DNA from: an uncultured Lachnospiraceae bacterium
Lineage (GTDB): Bacteria; Bacillota; Clostridia; Lachnospirales; Lachnospiraceae
Assembly (NCBI GenBank): GCA_944380315.1
Contig: CALWHG010000008.1
Location: forward strand, 1-64,000
Length of the DNA: 64,000 nucleotides
Reading direction: 5' to 3'
The translations under genes and the position numbers were made by a program. The stretch's first letter is position 1; the number at the start of each line of letters is the position of its first letter. Of the stretch, positions 8,401-16,644 are shown piece after piece. A model generated the notes under the pieces. It was not told the origin of the DNA. It ran no database searches and worked only from the letters and a program-made list of their open reading frames with translations.

Positions 8401-8811
8401 CTGTTTGGAGGAGGCACCGGTGCCCTGGAGCTTCAGACCTCGGATACAGAGGATGAGCTTGAGGCAGGCATAGCCATCATAGCTCAGCCTCCCGGAAAGA
8501 AGCTTCAGAACATGATGCAGCTCTCAGGAGGAGAAAAGGCCCTTACGGCCATAGCGCTGCTGTTTGCCATACAGGAGCTCAAGCCTTCTCCCTTCTGTCT
8601 GCTGGATGAGATAGAGGCAGCCCTTGATGACGCCAACATAGACCGTTTTGCTGCCTACCTGTCCAGACTTACTGACAGGACACAGTTCATAGTCATAACC
8701 CACAGGAGAGGCACCATGGAATCCTGTGACAGACTTTATGGCATAACCATGCAGGAGAAGGGTGTAACAGCTCTGGTATCAGTGGATCTGGTCAGCGATT
8801 CCCTTAGCTGA
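5482..8811 (+). CDS. smc: Chromosome segregation protein Smc
   Basis: ATPase of the condensin-like SMC-ScpAB complex that compacts and separates chromosomes. The N-terminal head has Walker A GPNGSGKSN (about residue 32) and the QQV-containing segment. Two long coiled-coil arms flank a hinge around residues 510-660 (FKGIKGVVADLI to GGSISGG). The C-terminal head has the signature LSGGEKAL and Walker B CLLDEIEAALDD. At 1109 residues it is somewhat shorter than the usual 1180 or so. An acidic, non-coiled stretch (roughly residues 400-425, rich in D/E/G) interrupts the first arm. The position between rnc and ftsY is standard. Confidence 0.96.
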   Translation: MYLKSIEIQGFKSFANKTVLRFDQGITGIVGPNGSGKSNVADAVRWVLGEQKVKQLRGASMQDVIFSGTELRKPQGYAFVAITLDNADHSLPIDYSEVTVSRRLYRSGESEYMINGQQVRLRDVQELFYDTGIGKEGYSIIGQGQVEAVLNGKPEERRGLFDEACGIVKFKRRKAIAEKKLESERANLVRISDILKELSSRVEPLRRQSESAREYLKLRDEQKKLELNLFLRESGDNAAELSKADSDIGIVSASLEEVREENDRLKTDNDRLSTELTRLGTEIDSRREAISEKKVQAEAIKSRIQVLASESELQTANIGRLEERMESLSKDMEERKHSAIDQLRSIEELKTELSLIEGSAEGAAGSEELQDLFKRAEGQRARLVDALSMDEEELDRLMSAGETADETGEFGEAPSGTSDVDDDEGFQEPDWLKAIKSKRSSLTGVDEREERLNTWLRSSEDDYNAQTLRIKELNRSINDCQQEYHMAATKLESLRNLAERYEGYGQSIKSVMQKRSSFKGIKGVVADLIHTEAGYETAVETALGGSIQNIVTDTEDTARTIIEYLKRNKLGRATFLPLDAVKGRDDQDYERARKEPGIIGLASDIVSYDEQYASLVKFLLGRTLVADSMDSALSLARRHGHRLRIVTLQGELLMPGGSISGGAYRNSSNLLGRQREIDELKEKTRSILTRIDSFNAELVEAEKKADELSGEIDDLKAQMAEVSIEKNRLSLEILSEFRLKLSGISQRAGFVSENLERLIGEIGRCSIERAELLESRQDAFEEIERKRSESEILCLREKELQGSLEEDQRAIEELSQRREELSASQKDQFDRRDEISQELLRLEKELMRLEAAREKLQQRMDERMEYIWNEYELTLSGAEEFRDDELGPASELRPRISGIKRSLKELGPVNVSAIEEYREVSERYEFLTGQHEDLVRSEASILSVIDELDQGMKRQFVERFAQIRIQFDRVFKELFGGGTGALELQTSDTEDELEAGIAIIAQPPGKKLQNMMQLSGGEKALTAIALLFAIQELKPSPFCLLDEIEAALDDANIDRFAAYLSRLTDRTQFIVITHRRGTMESCDRLYGITMQEKGVTALVSVDLVSDSLS

Positions 8812-8859
8812 CCTGCCAGATCAATGCCTGAGGCTCTATAAGTATATCAAGGAGGATAT

Positions 8860-9777
8860 ATGGCAGGCTTTTTTGAAAGATTGAAGGAAGGACTGAAAAA
8901 GACCAGAGACAGCATAGCCGATGGTCTTGACAGTGTCTTTGGAGATTATTCCGAGGTGGACGAGGACTTCTTTGAGGAGCTTGAGGAGGTCCTGGTCATG
9001 TCTGACATGGGCATAAGCACTACTGACAGGATCCTGTCTGAGCTCAAGTCAAGGATACATGAAAAGCATATAAAGGACCCGGCATCCTGCAGGCAGCTGC
9101 TCATAGATACCATAGTCGAGCAGATGACTCCCGATGAGCATGCCTATGATTTTGAGGATGAAAGATCCGTGGTACTGGTCATAGGCGTAAATGGAGTCGG
9201 CAAGACCACCTCCATAGGAAAGCTGGCCATCAACCTCAAGGAGGAGGGCAAGGACGTGCTCCTCTGTGCAGGAGATACCTTCAGGGCCGCTGCCATAGAG
9301 CAGCTTGAGGTATGGGCCCAGAGAGGCGGTATAGACATGATCTCCCAGAAGGAGGGCTCAGACCCTGCTTCAGTGGTATTTGATGCTGCAGTGGCCTTCA
9401 GAAAGAGGAACAAGGACATACTCATATGTGATACTGCCGGAAGGCTTCATAACAAAAAGAATCTTATGGACGAGCTTTCTAAGATAGGCAGGGTCCTTGA
9501 TCGTGAGCTGCCCGGCATCCATAAGGAGGTGCTGCTGGTGCTTGACGGTACCACAGGACAGAATGCCCTCAGCCAGGCTAGGGAATTCCTTGCTGCCACC
9601 AGCGCCACCGGCATCATACTTACCAAGATGGACGGCACAGCCAAGGGCGGTATAGCAGTGGCCATAGCCTCAGAGCTCTCCATACCCGTAAAATACATAG
9701 GAGTGGGAGAGCATGCGGAGGACTTCCAGCGCTTTGATGCCAGGGAATATGTGGAGGCCATGTTTGCCAATACATAA
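8860..9777 (+). CDS. ftsY: Signal recognition particle receptor FtsY
   Basis: Membrane-associated GTPase that docks SRP-ribosome complexes at the SecYEG translocon. The 305-residue protein has a short N-terminal helix, the helical N domain and the G domain with GVNGVGKTT (109-117), DTFRAAA, DTAGR (191-195) and TKMDG. It lacks the long acidic A domain of enteric FtsY, as is usual in Firmicutes. GGAGG lies upstream. Its partner Ffh is encoded three genes downstream. Confidence 0.96.
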   Translation: MAGFFERLKEGLKKTRDSIADGLDSVFGDYSEVDEDFFEELEEVLVMSDMGISTTDRILSELKSRIHEKHIKDPASCRQLLIDTIVEQMTPDEHAYDFEDERSVVLVIGVNGVGKTTSIGKLAINLKEEGKDVLLCAGDTFRAAAIEQLEVWAQRGGIDMISQKEGSDPASVVFDAAVAFRKRNKDILICDTAGRLHNKKNLMDELSKIGRVLDRELPGIHKEVLLVLDGTTGQNALSQAREFLAATSATGIILTKMDGTAKGGIAVAIASELSIPVKYIGVGEHAEDFQRFDAREYVEAMFANT

Positions 9778-9798
9778 AATTTACATTTTTTATATGAT

Positions 9799-9827
9799 TT
9801 GATAACCATACATGTATATGATAAACT
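9799..9827 (+). promoter_or_regulatory. Possible promoter for mgsA
   Basis: TTGATA (9799-9804), a 17-base spacer and TAAACT (9822-9827). The -10 matches consensus at only four of six positions. It lies in the 94-base gap between ftsY and mgsA, so mgsA may be expressed separately. Confidence 0.35.
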
Positions 9828-9871
9828 GAGATCAGGAAAATGTCTTATTTCAGTTTTGATGAGGTGACAGG

Positions 9872-10351
9872 ATGGAAGGATCAAAATATATAACATTTAC
9901 CATATCCAAGACCAAGCGTATAGCTCTCATAGCCCATGATGGCATGAAAAAACAGCTCATAGACTGGTGCGCCCAGCATAAGGAGGTGCTTCAGAAGCAT
10001 TTTCTTTGTGGTACGGGTACTACAGCAAGGCTCATAACAGAGTATACGGGACTTCCCGTAAAGGCCTACAACAGCGGTCCCCTGGGAGGCGATCAGCAGA
10101 TAGGCGCCAAGATAGTTGAGGGAGACATAGATCTCGTTATCTTCTTTTCGGATCCTCTGGAGGCTCAGCCTCATGACCCGGATGTCAAGGCGCTCCTTCG
10201 TATAGCCCAGGTCTACGACATACCCATGGCAAACAATAAGTCCACGGCGGACTTCCTTATCACGTCAAAGTACATGGATGAGGAGTACGATCACAATGTC
10301 ATCAATTTCCAGGCCAATGTCATGGCAAGGGTAGAGTCGATGTCAAAGTGA
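9872..10351 (+). CDS. mgsA: Methylglyoxal synthase (catalytic residues intact)
   Basis: Converts dihydroxyacetone phosphate to methylglyoxal and phosphate, a bypass that relieves sugar-phosphate build-up. The 159-residue protein has IAHD (His 22, Asp 23), the phosphate loop GTGTT, SGPLGGDQQIGA with the catalytic Asp at 74, and QPHDPDVKALL (His 101, Asp 104), all as in the E. coli-type enzyme. An N-terminal extension of about 15 residues and a C-terminal extension are also enterobacterial in length. It is placed oddly between ftsY and ylxM. A second, altered MgsA is encoded at 55955-56350. Confidence 0.93.
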   Translation: MEGSKYITFTISKTKRIALIAHDGMKKQLIDWCAQHKEVLQKHFLCGTGTTARLITEYTGLPVKAYNSGPLGGDQQIGAKIVEGDIDLVIFFSDPLEAQPHDPDVKALLRIAQVYDIPMANNKSTADFLITSKYMDEEYDHNVINFQANVMARVESMSK

Positions 10352-10370
10352 TACTATGGAACCATGATAT

Positions 10371-10449
10371 ATATGCCCGACTATATTCGGAAGGCCCTTT
10401 GCCCTTTCAGGCGGCAGACACCTTCCTTCATATAGCCGGGCATATTTTT
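10371..10449 (+). terminator. Long hairpin with T-run after mgsA
   Basis: ATATGCCCG (10371-10379) pairs with CGGGCATAT (10437-10445), CTATAT with ATATAG (10430-10435) and GGAAGG (10389-10394) with CCTTCC (10421-10426), enclosing a 26-base loop. TTTT follows within the arm end. It probably ends the mgsA transcript. The stem is unusually long and interrupted for a simple terminator. Confidence 0.6.
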
Positions 10450-10524
10450 CGCAGTCCCATCATATATGACAAGGACCTGCCGAAAGCATGAATAAGTGAA
10501 TGAAATGGTGTAAAGAAAAAGTAC

Positions 10525-10553
10525 TTGACACCCCCTGGCTTTTATTATAGAAT
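10525..10553 (+). promoter_or_regulatory. Promoter for the ylxM-ffh operon
   Basis: Perfect -35 TTGACA (10525-10530), 17-base spacer, -10 TAGAAT (10548-10553, 5 of 6). Transcription would start near 10560, only a few bases before the ylxM ATG at 10564. Confidence 0.65.
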
Positions 10554-10563
10554 AACGCTCGTT

Positions 10564-10803
10564 ATGGAAAAGATAGTGCGTCAGGGTATGCTGTATGATC
10601 TATATGGAGAACTGCTCACGGAGCATCAGAGAGAGATCTTTGGTGATCTGGTGAACAACGACATGTCTCTTTCGGAGATAGCGGAGAGCTATGGCATATC
10701 CAGGCAGGGCGTACATGATGTCATCAGACGCTGCGACAAGCAGCTTGAGGCATACGAATCCAAGCTGCATCTTCTGGAGAAGCAGCTTTCCAAAGAGGAA
10801 TGA
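10564..10803 (+). CDS. ylxM: YlxM family SRP-associated DNA-binding protein
   Basis: A 79-residue helix-turn-helix protein, conserved next to ffh in Firmicutes, where it modulates SRP function. The motif [21 protein letters not shown] is the sigma-like HTH, and [10 protein letters not shown] matches the family N-terminus. I use ATG 10564, which aligns with YlxM of other Firmicutes. An upstream TTG at 10525 coincides with the -35 box and is not credible. There is no clear ribosome binding site, and the predicted transcript starts almost at the ATG, so it may be leaderless. Three bases separate it from ffh. Confidence 0.88.
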   Translation: MEKIVRQGMLYDLYGELLTEHQREIFGDLVNNDMSLSEIAESYGISRQGVHDVIRRCDKQLEAYESKLHLLEKQLSKEE

Positions 10804-10806
10804 TAG

Positions 10807-12186
10807 ATGGCATTTGAGTCATTGTCCGAGAAATTGCAGGCTGTCTTCAAGAGCCTGAGGGGCAAGGGCAAACTTACGGAAGCTGACGTAAAGGCTGCGC
10901 TCCGTGAGGTCAAGCTGGCCCTCCTTGAGGCAGATGTCAATTTCAAGATAGTAAAGAAGTTCATAAAGGATGTGGAGGAGCGTGCCGTAGGCGAGGAGGT
11001 CATGCAGAGCCTGACCCCTGCCCAGCAGGTCATCAAGATCGTCAATGAGGAGCTTATAGCCCTCATGGGCGGAGAGCCGGTGGAGCTTAAGCTGGGACCT
11101 GCTGACAAGGTCACTGTCATCATGATGGCGGGACTTCAGGGTGCAGGCAAGACTACCACGGCCGCAAAGCTGGCCGGTAAACTTAAGCAGAAGGGCAGAC
11201 GTGTGCTCCTTGCAGCCTGTGACGTATACAGGCCCGCAGCCATCAAGCAGCTGGAGGTCAATGCTGAAAAGGTCGGCGTAGATGTATTTTCCATGGGTGA
11301 CGGAGCATCTCCGGTGGATATAGCCGAGGGGGCTCTCAGGAAGGCCCAGGCTGACCGCTACAATGTGCTCATCATAGATACGGCCGGAAGGCTCCATGTG
11401 GATGAGGACATGATGAAGGAGCTGTCTGACATAAAGGACAGGATACGTGTGGACTGTACCCTGCTCACGGTCGATGCCATGACAGGTCAGGATGCGGTCA
11501 ATGTGGCCAGCTCATTTTCAGAGAAGACAGGCATAGACGGCATCATCATAACCAAGCTTGACGGCGATACCAGAGGCGGAGCTGCACTGTCCATAAGAGC
11601 AGTGACGGGCAAGCCGATCTACTATGCAGGCATGGGTGAGAAGCTGGAGGATCTTCAGGAGTTTTACCCTGACCGTATGGCCTCACGCATACTTGGTATG
11701 GGAGATGTGCTCTCACTCATAGAGAAGGTCGAGCAGAGCGTAGATCTGGAAAAGCAGAAGGAGATGGAGAAGCGTCTCCGCAACGCCGAGTTCACCTATG
11801 ATGATTTCCTTGAGCAGATGCGTCAGATGGAAAAGATGGGCGGCCTTTCGACCCTGCTCAGCATGATGCCGGGCATGGGCAACATCAACATGGACGGCTT
11901 CGATGATTCCAGGCTGAAGCGCATAGAGGCCATGATACTGAGCATGACCAAGGAAGAAAGGCAGAATCCCAAGCTCATGAATCCTCAGCGCAGGCAGAGG
12001 ATAGCAAAGGGCTCAGGCAACGATATAGCAGAGGTCAACCGTACCATCAAGCAGTTTGAGCAGATGCAGAAGATGATGAAGCAGATGGGCGGCATCATGA
12101 AGGGAAAGAAGCGGGGCTTTGGAGGCCTTGGCATCCCCGGATTTGGCGGAGGCATGAAGGGCGGATTTCCCAACCTAAGGTTTTGA
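10807..12186 (+). CDS. ffh: Signal recognition particle protein Ffh
   Basis: SRP54-type GTPase that binds signal sequences emerging from the ribosome together with SRP RNA (not found in this window) and delivers them to FtsY. The 459-residue product has the N domain, the G domain with GLQGAGKTT (109-117), DTAGR and TKLDGD, and a C-terminal M domain rich in Met (many M-x-x-M patterns such as MRQMEKMGG and MQKMMKQMGG) ending in a Gly/Phe-rich tail. Gene order ylxM-ffh-rpsP is the Firmicutes standard. Confidence 0.97.
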   Translation: MAFESLSEKLQAVFKSLRGKGKLTEADVKAALREVKLALLEADVNFKIVKKFIKDVEERAVGEEVMQSLTPAQQVIKIVNEELIALMGGEPVELKLGPADKVTVIMMAGLQGAGKTTTAAKLAGKLKQKGRRVLLAACDVYRPAAIKQLEVNAEKVGVDVFSMGDGASPVDIAEGALRKAQADRYNVLIIDTAGRLHVDEDMMKELSDIKDRIRVDCTLLTVDAMTGQDAVNVASSFSEKTGIDGIIITKLDGDTRGGAALSIRAVTGKPIYYAGMGEKLEDLQEFYPDRMASRILGMGDVLSLIEKVEQSVDLEKQKEMEKRLRNAEFTYDDFLEQMRQMEKMGGLSTLLSMMPGMGNINMDGFDDSRLKRIEAMILSMTKEERQNPKLMNPQRRQRIAKGSGNDIAEVNRTIKQFEQMQKMMKQMGGIMKGKKRGFGGLGIPGFGGGMKGGFPNLRF

Positions 12187-12247
12187 TATAGCTGCGGCTT
12201 TGCCGCATCATATATAATAACATTTTTATTTTTAAGGAGATAATACC

Positions 12248-12493
12248 ATGGCAGTTAAGATCAGACTCAGAAGACTTGGACAGAAGAAGAAACCCTTCTA
12301 CAGAGTTATAGTTGCAGATTCAAGATCACCCAGGAACGGAAGATTCATAGAGGAGATCGGCTACTACGATCCCAACACAGAGCCCAGCACCATCAAGATC
12401 GACGCTGAGGCTGCAAAGAAGTGGCTTGCTACAGGAGCTCAGCCCACAGAGACAGTTGCAAAGCTCTTCAAGGCCGCTGATATCTCCAGATAA
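12248..12493 (+). CDS. rpsP: 30S ribosomal protein S16
   Basis: An 81-residue ribosomal protein with the family start [17 protein letters not shown] and the [14 protein letters not shown] core. AAGGAG lies at a good distance. The codon choice shifts toward preferred codons compared with its neighbours, as expected for high expression. The 61-base gap after ffh holds a small TGCGGC/GCCGCA stem and AT-rich sequence, possibly a separate start site. Confidence 0.97.
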   Translation: MAVKIRLRRLGQKKKPFYRVIVADSRSPRNGRFIEEIGYYDPNTEPSTIKIDAEAAKKWLATGAQPTETVAKLFKAADISR

Positions 12494-12516
12494 CAGTACC
12501 TTAAGAGGCACAGCTT

Positions 12517-12744
12517 ATGAGAGAATTGTTGGAAGTGATGGCCAAGGCTCTGGTGGACAATCCGGCAGAGGTGACCGTCACCGAGGAAAAGAAAAACGAC
12601 ATGATCGTGCTCAATCTCCGCGTAGCGGAATCAGACATGGGCAAGGTCATAGGCAGATCCGGACGCATAGCAAAGGCCCTTCGTCAGGTGCTCAATGCTG
12701 CGGCTTCCAGAGATAAGCTCAAAGTAGTCGTAGACATAGGCTAA
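12517..12744 (+). CDS. khpA: KH-domain RNA-binding protein KhpA
   Basis: A 75-residue single KH domain (YlqC) with the GxxG loop in VIGRSGRIAKALRQV. In Firmicutes KhpA pairs with KhpB (Jag/EloR), binds many RNAs and influences cell elongation and division. KhpB is not in this window. Position between rpsP and rimM is conserved. Confidence 0.94.
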   Translation: MRELLEVMAKALVDNPAEVTVTEEKKNDMIVLNLRVAESDMGKVIGRSGRIAKALRQVLNAAASRDKLKVVVDIG

Positions 12745-12752
12745 GGCTGGAC

Positions 12753-13265
12753 ATGAACGATATCCTGAGAGTAGGGGCTGTCATAAAGCCTCATGGCATC
12801 AGAGGAGAGATAAAGGTCTGGCCTACGACCGATGACCGCAGAAGGTTCGACGAGCTGGATGATGTCATACTCAAGACCCCTTCCGCAGAGAGGACAGTCT
12901 CTGTAGAAGAGGTCAAATATTTTAAGAACATAGTCATCCTGAAGCTTGAAGGCGTAGATACCGTGGAGGCTGCTGAGAGCCTGCGCGGAGCAGATCTGTA
13001 TGTGACCAGAGACCAGGCTGCTCCCCTCGCTGATGGCGAGTATTATATAGGAGATATCATAGGCATGGACGTGGTCACCGATCAGGGCGAGAAGCTCGGA
13101 GCCATAAGACAGGTCATAGATACTGCGGCCAATGATGTATATGCCGTGGCAAGAGAGGGCAGGAAGGACCTGCTGATCCCTGCCATAAAACAGTGCATAG
13201 TCTCTGTAGATGTGGAAAATAATTTGATGACGGTCCATCTGCTGGATGGACTTATGGATCTGTGA
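12753..13265 (+). CDS. rimM: Ribosome maturation factor RimM
   Basis: A 170-residue assembly factor that binds S19 and helps fold the 30S head. It starts with LRVGAVIKPHGIRGEIKVWP, the RimM N-terminal barrel signature, and ends with the PRC-barrel domain (YYIGDIIGMDVVTDQGEKLG to LLIPAIKQCIVSVD). The stop codon overlaps the trmD ATG. Confidence 0.95.
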   Translation: MNDILRVGAVIKPHGIRGEIKVWPTTDDRRRFDELDDVILKTPSAERTVSVEEVKYFKNIVILKLEGVDTVEAAESLRGADLYVTRDQAAPLADGEYYIGDIIGMDVVTDQGEKLGAIRQVIDTAANDVYAVAREGRKDLLIPAIKQCIVSVDVENNLMTVHLLDGLMDL

Positions 13266-14083
13266 TGAATTTTCATGTTATGACGTTGTTCCCCGACATG
13301 ATCATGTCGGCGGCATCAGGCAGCATACTTGGCAGGGCCCAGAAAAGCGGGCTCATAAATGTCAATGCTGTCAACATCAGGGATTATACGGATGAGCGCA
13401 GACGAGGACGCTGCGATGATTATCCATACGGAGGCGGTGCAGGCATGGTCATGCAGGCACAGCCTATTTGTGATTGCTGCGATGCAGTCCGCCGCATGAT
13501 AGACGAGGAGGGACGGTCAGGCAGCTCTGCCAGAGTCATTTACATGACTCCACAGGGTCGCACCTTCACTCAGGCCATGGCAGCAGAGCTTTCCAGGGAG
13601 GAGGACCTCATACTTCTCTGCGGTCACTACGAGGGCATAGATGAGAGGGCTCTGGAGCTCATAGGCACGGAAAATGTCTCCATAGGAGATTATGTGCTGA
13701 CGGGTGGGGAGCTTCCGGCTCTCGTCATGATCGACTGCATATCCAGACTGATCCCCGGTGTGCTGGGAGGAGATGAATCGGCCCTTATAGAGACCTTTCA
13801 TGACAATCTCCTGGAATATCCGCAGTATACAAGGCCTGAGGTCTACAAGGGCCTGCATGTGCCTGAGATACTTCTGTCAGGTCATCATGAAAATGTAGAA
13901 AAATGGCGCAGGGAAAGATCCATAGAAAGGACGCTCAGATATCGTCCGGATCTCATAGGATCTGCCGTGCTCAATAAAAAGGAAATGAGATTCCTCGAGG
14001 AGTTGAAAAGGCAGCTTCAGGAGGAAACAGATGCCTCCGGAGAGGCAGATATCTCCGGATCAAAGGAGGGCTTTAAGGCTTAA
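13265..14083 (+). CDS. trmD: tRNA (guanine-37-N1)-methyltransferase TrmD
   Basis: Methylates G37 next to the anticodon of a subset of tRNAs, preventing frameshifting. The SPOUT knot is clear: YGGGAGMVMQ, LLCGHYEGIDER and GDYVLTGGELPAL. The product is 272 residues from ATG 13265 (GTG 13262 would add one Met); the C-terminal 25 residues beyond the usual end are Glu/Gly/Ser-rich. It is coupled to rimM. Confidence 0.96.
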   Translation: MNFHVMTLFPDMIMSAASGSILGRAQKSGLINVNAVNIRDYTDERRRGRCDDYPYGGGAGMVMQAQPICDCCDAVRRMIDEEGRSGSSARVIYMTPQGRTFTQAMAAELSREEDLILLCGHYEGIDERALELIGTENVSIGDYVLTGGELPALVMIDCISRLIPGVLGGDESALIETFHDNLLEYPQYTRPEVYKGLHVPEILLSGHHENVEKWRRERSIERTLRYRPDLIGSAVLNKKEMRFLEELKRQLQEETDASGEADISGSKEGFKA

Positions 14084-14092
14084 CATTCAGAA

Positions 14093-15367
14093 ATGGACAG
14101 TGATAATCTAAGTCATATCATACTTCTCATTATATTCATAGCCATGTCAGCTGCATTTACCATGGCTGAAAAGGCATTTTCCGTTGCCCAGAGATCGAAG
14201 CTCAAGGAAGAGGCTGATGCAGGGGACAGAAGGGCCGCGCTTGCCCTTTCCATAGTTGAATCCCCCTCACGTATGAGCACGGCCATGCTCATAGGTGACA
14301 CTATATCAAATACGGCCGCAGCTGCAGTCTCGCTGCTTATCATCAACGGCGATCGGCCTGCCCGGGGCCTGGTGCTCTGCGGATGGACGCTTCTTACTGC
14401 AGTCATCATCCTCATATTTGGTGAGATAGTGCCCAGAAAGGCCGGAGAGCTTAACGCCGAGAGCTATGCCATCAAAAATGCAAAGCTGGTCAACTTCGTG
14501 ACCATAGTATTTACTCCTCTGGTCGTAGTCGTCAACTTCATCGGCAGGCTCATCATGCTCATGCTCCATATCAAGCCTGACTCCAGGAAGGCCATAACTG
14601 AGGAGGATCTGAGGGATCTTGTGGACATAGGACATGAGGAAGGCGTCATAGAAAATGAGGAAAAGGTCATGATCACCAATGTTTTCGACTTTGGAGATCA
14701 GACTGCCAAGGATATAATGATACCCAGGGTCGATATGACCTGTGTGGATGTGGCTTCTGCCTATGATGAGGTCATGGAGATATTCCGTAAGGATCAGTAT
14801 ACACGTATGCCTGTATATGAGGAGGATACGGACAACATCATAGGTATCATAAATGTGAAGGACATACTCCTTCAGGGCAGGGACGAGAGCTTTTCCGTAA
14901 GGAGATACATGCGTCAGCCCTTCTTTACATTTGAATCAAAGAAGGTCTCCAAGCTTCTCAATGAGATGAGGAAATCCTCCAACAACGTGGCCATAGTGCT
15001 CAGTGAGTACGGCTCCTGCGTGGGTATGATCACCATGGAGGACATGCTTGAGGAGATAGTCGGAGACATACGTGACGAGTACGATGAGGACGAGGAAAAG
15101 AACCTCATAAACATAAAGGTAGCCGACAACGAATATCTGGTAGACGGAAGCATGAGGCTCAATGATCTCAACGAGCTCATGGATACGAAGCTCGTCTCCG
15201 AGGACTATGACTCCATAGGAGGCTATCTGACCGGCCTGCTTTCACATCTGCCTGATACAGGAGAGTCAGTCACCGAGGATGGACTCAAGTTCATCATCGA
15301 AGAGGCAAATGATACCAGAGTCGAAAAAGTACGCATATTTAAGCTTGACGGACATGAGGAGTCATGA
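14093..15367 (+). CDS. CNNM/CorC-family transporter with CBS domains
   Basis: A 424-residue membrane protein of the HlyC/CorC (CNNM) family, linked to magnesium or sodium extrusion. The N-terminal CNNM domain has transmembrane helices (HIILLIIFIAMSAAFTMAEKAF, then IGDTISNTAAAAVSLLI and GWTLLTAVIILIFGEIVPR). A CBS pair follows (IMIPRVDMTCVDV to MITMEDMLEEIVGDI). A C-terminal CorC domain ends the protein. Older annotations call such proteins hemolysins without evidence here. It lies between trmD and rplS, an accessory insertion in the usual trmD-rplS order. Confidence 0.88.
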   Translation: MDSDNLSHIILLIIFIAMSAAFTMAEKAFSVAQRSKLKEEADAGDRRAALALSIVESPSRMSTAMLIGDTISNTAAAAVSLLIINGDRPARGLVLCGWTLLTAVIILIFGEIVPRKAGELNAESYAIKNAKLVNFVTIVFTPLVVVVNFIGRLIMLMLHIKPDSRKAITEEDLRDLVDIGHEEGVIENEEKVMITNVFDFGDQTAKDIMIPRVDMTCVDVASAYDEVMEIFRKDQYTRMPVYEEDTDNIIGIINVKDILLQGRDESFSVRRYMRQPFFTFESKKVSKLLNEMRKSSNNVAIVLSEYGSCVGMITMEDMLEEIVGDIRDEYDEDEEKNLINIKVADNEYLVDGSMRLNDLNELMDTKLVSEDYDSIGGYLTGLLSHLPDTGESVTEDGLKFIIEEANDTRVEKVRIFKLDGHEES

Positions 15368-15459
15368 TAAAATTGTTAGGCTTGTGTAATAAACCAATTA
15401 AAGTATGGCGCTCCGCTGGCAGCACTGTTATGAACGCCGGATGATTTAGGAGGATCGAA

Positions 15460-15807
15460 ATGCAGGAGATAATCACAAAGATCGAAGAGGAGCAGAAGAG
15501 AGCTGATGCTCCCGAGTTCAAGGTAGGAGACACAGTAAGAGTACACAATCTTATCCGCGAGGGTAACAGAGAGCGTATACAGATCTTCGAGGGTACAGTG
15601 CTCAAGAGACAGGGACACGGTATCAGAGAGACATTTACAGTAAGAAAGCTCTCAAACGGTGTAGGCGTAGAGAAGACCTGGCCCGTACACAGCCCCTTCG
15701 TAGTCAAGGTGGAGGTCACCAGACATGGTAAGGTCAGAAGAGCCAAGCTCAACTACCTTAGAGGCAGGATCGGTAAGGCTGCCAAGGTAAAGGAGCTCAT
15801 GCGCTGA
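15460..15807 (+). CDS. rplS: 50S ribosomal protein L19
   Basis: A 115-residue large-subunit protein at the 30S interface. The signatures [30 protein letters not shown] and [11 protein letters not shown] are typical. AGGAGG lies upstream. The 92-base leader contains a GGCG...CGCC stem that may be regulatory, but I cannot assign it to a known leader class. Confidence 0.97.
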   Translation: MQEIITKIEEEQKRADAPEFKVGDTVRVHNLIREGNRERIQIFEGTVLKRQGHGIRETFTVRKLSNGVGVEKTWPVHSPFVVKVEVTRHGKVRRAKLNYLRGRIGKAAKVKELMR

Positions 15808-15824
15808 TCATATAAGGACTGTAT

Positions 15825-15860
15825 AAAATCCTTTGTCCTTCATGGACAGAGGATTTTTTT
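15825..15860 (+). terminator. Intrinsic terminator after rplS
   Basis: AAAATCCTTTGTCC pairs with GGACAGAGGATTTT around TTCAT, followed by a run of T. It ends the ylxM-to-rplS transcription unit. Confidence 0.88.
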
Positions 15861-15900
15861 AAACCGGCTGAACACATAGAGCCTGCGGGAGAGACTTATC

Positions 15901-16452
15901 ATGGGACTGGATCTATATACCTATGAGGACAATTCCATACTCAGGACAGTGGTACACTGGATAGTCGACATAGCCTGTGTCGTGTCCTTTGCCTGGTTCA
16001 TAGTATTTGGGTATCTGAACCAGACCATCATAAACGGACACAGCATGCTTCCTGCCCTGGAGGCAAACGACATGTGTCTGGTGGACCGTATATCCTATTC
16101 CATAGGATCTCCAAAGAGATATGACATAGTCGTATTTACCAGGGAGGACTCGGGACAGCCAAACGTCAAGCGCATCATAGGCCTGCCCGGGGAGACGGTT
16201 CAGATCATATCCGGCTCCGTATACATAAACGGCACGAGACTCAATGATGAGAGCCTGGGCCACATATCTCTGTCAGGCATAGCAGAAAACCCGGTGGTGC
16301 TCCAAGACGACGAATACTTCCTCCTGGGGGACAATGCGGACTCCTCCGAGGACAGCCGCTTTGCCAACATCGGCAACGTCAAACGTGACAGCATCCAGGG
16401 AAAGGTCTGGTTCCGCATACGGCCGCTGGAGGATATGGGCTTTATAGAATAA
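15901..16452 (+). CDS. lepB: Signal peptidase I
   Basis: Cleaves signal peptides from secreted proteins on the outer face of the membrane. The 183-residue enzyme has one N-terminal transmembrane helix (WIVDIACVVSFAWFIVFGYL), the catalytic Ser in NGHSMLPAL, the catalytic Lys in NVKRIIGLPGE and the box GDNADSSEDSR. The short length is typical of Gram-positive SipS-like enzymes. It is followed by the palindrome-rich gap before rbgA. Confidence 0.95.
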   Translation: MGLDLYTYEDNSILRTVVHWIVDIACVVSFAWFIVFGYLNQTIINGHSMLPALEANDMCLVDRISYSIGSPKRYDIVVFTREDSGQPNVKRIIGLPGETVQIISGSVYINGTRLNDESLGHISLSGIAENPVVLQDDEYFLLGDNADSSEDSRFANIGNVKRDSIQGKVWFRIRPLEDMGFIE

Positions 16453-16455
16453 CTC

Positions 16456-16644
16456 TTATCTCATCTGCCCGCCTTCCAGCTGTTGATATGCTTTGTAAAA
16501 AGCTGCTATATCATAGGCATGCTCAGAAGAGGACGACTTCTTCGCATGCATGATATATCGCAGTTTTTTCCAAAACATATACATCAAATGCATGCAAGTC
16601 GAGCAGATGAGATAAACTTTGCTTGATGAAAAGGCGGTAGTCAT
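16456..16644 (-). CDS. Small hypothetical protein divergent from rbgA
   Basis: A 62-residue frame that I do not recognise. It has a hydrophobic, Cys/Met-rich start (KVYLICSTCMHLMYMFWKK) and a polar C-terminus. Its ATG is preceded by AAGGAGAGGTAATAAAA, the same leader as rbgA in inverted orientation, so it has a credible ribosome binding site. That leader may simply have been copied along with the inverted repeat, so translation is uncertain. The 341-base gap between lepB and rbgA holds only this frame and the palindromes listed separately. Confidence 0.35.
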   Translation of the reverse strand: MTTAFSSSKVYLICSTCMHLMYMFWKKLRYIMHAKKSSSSEHAYDIAAFYKAYQQLEGGQMR

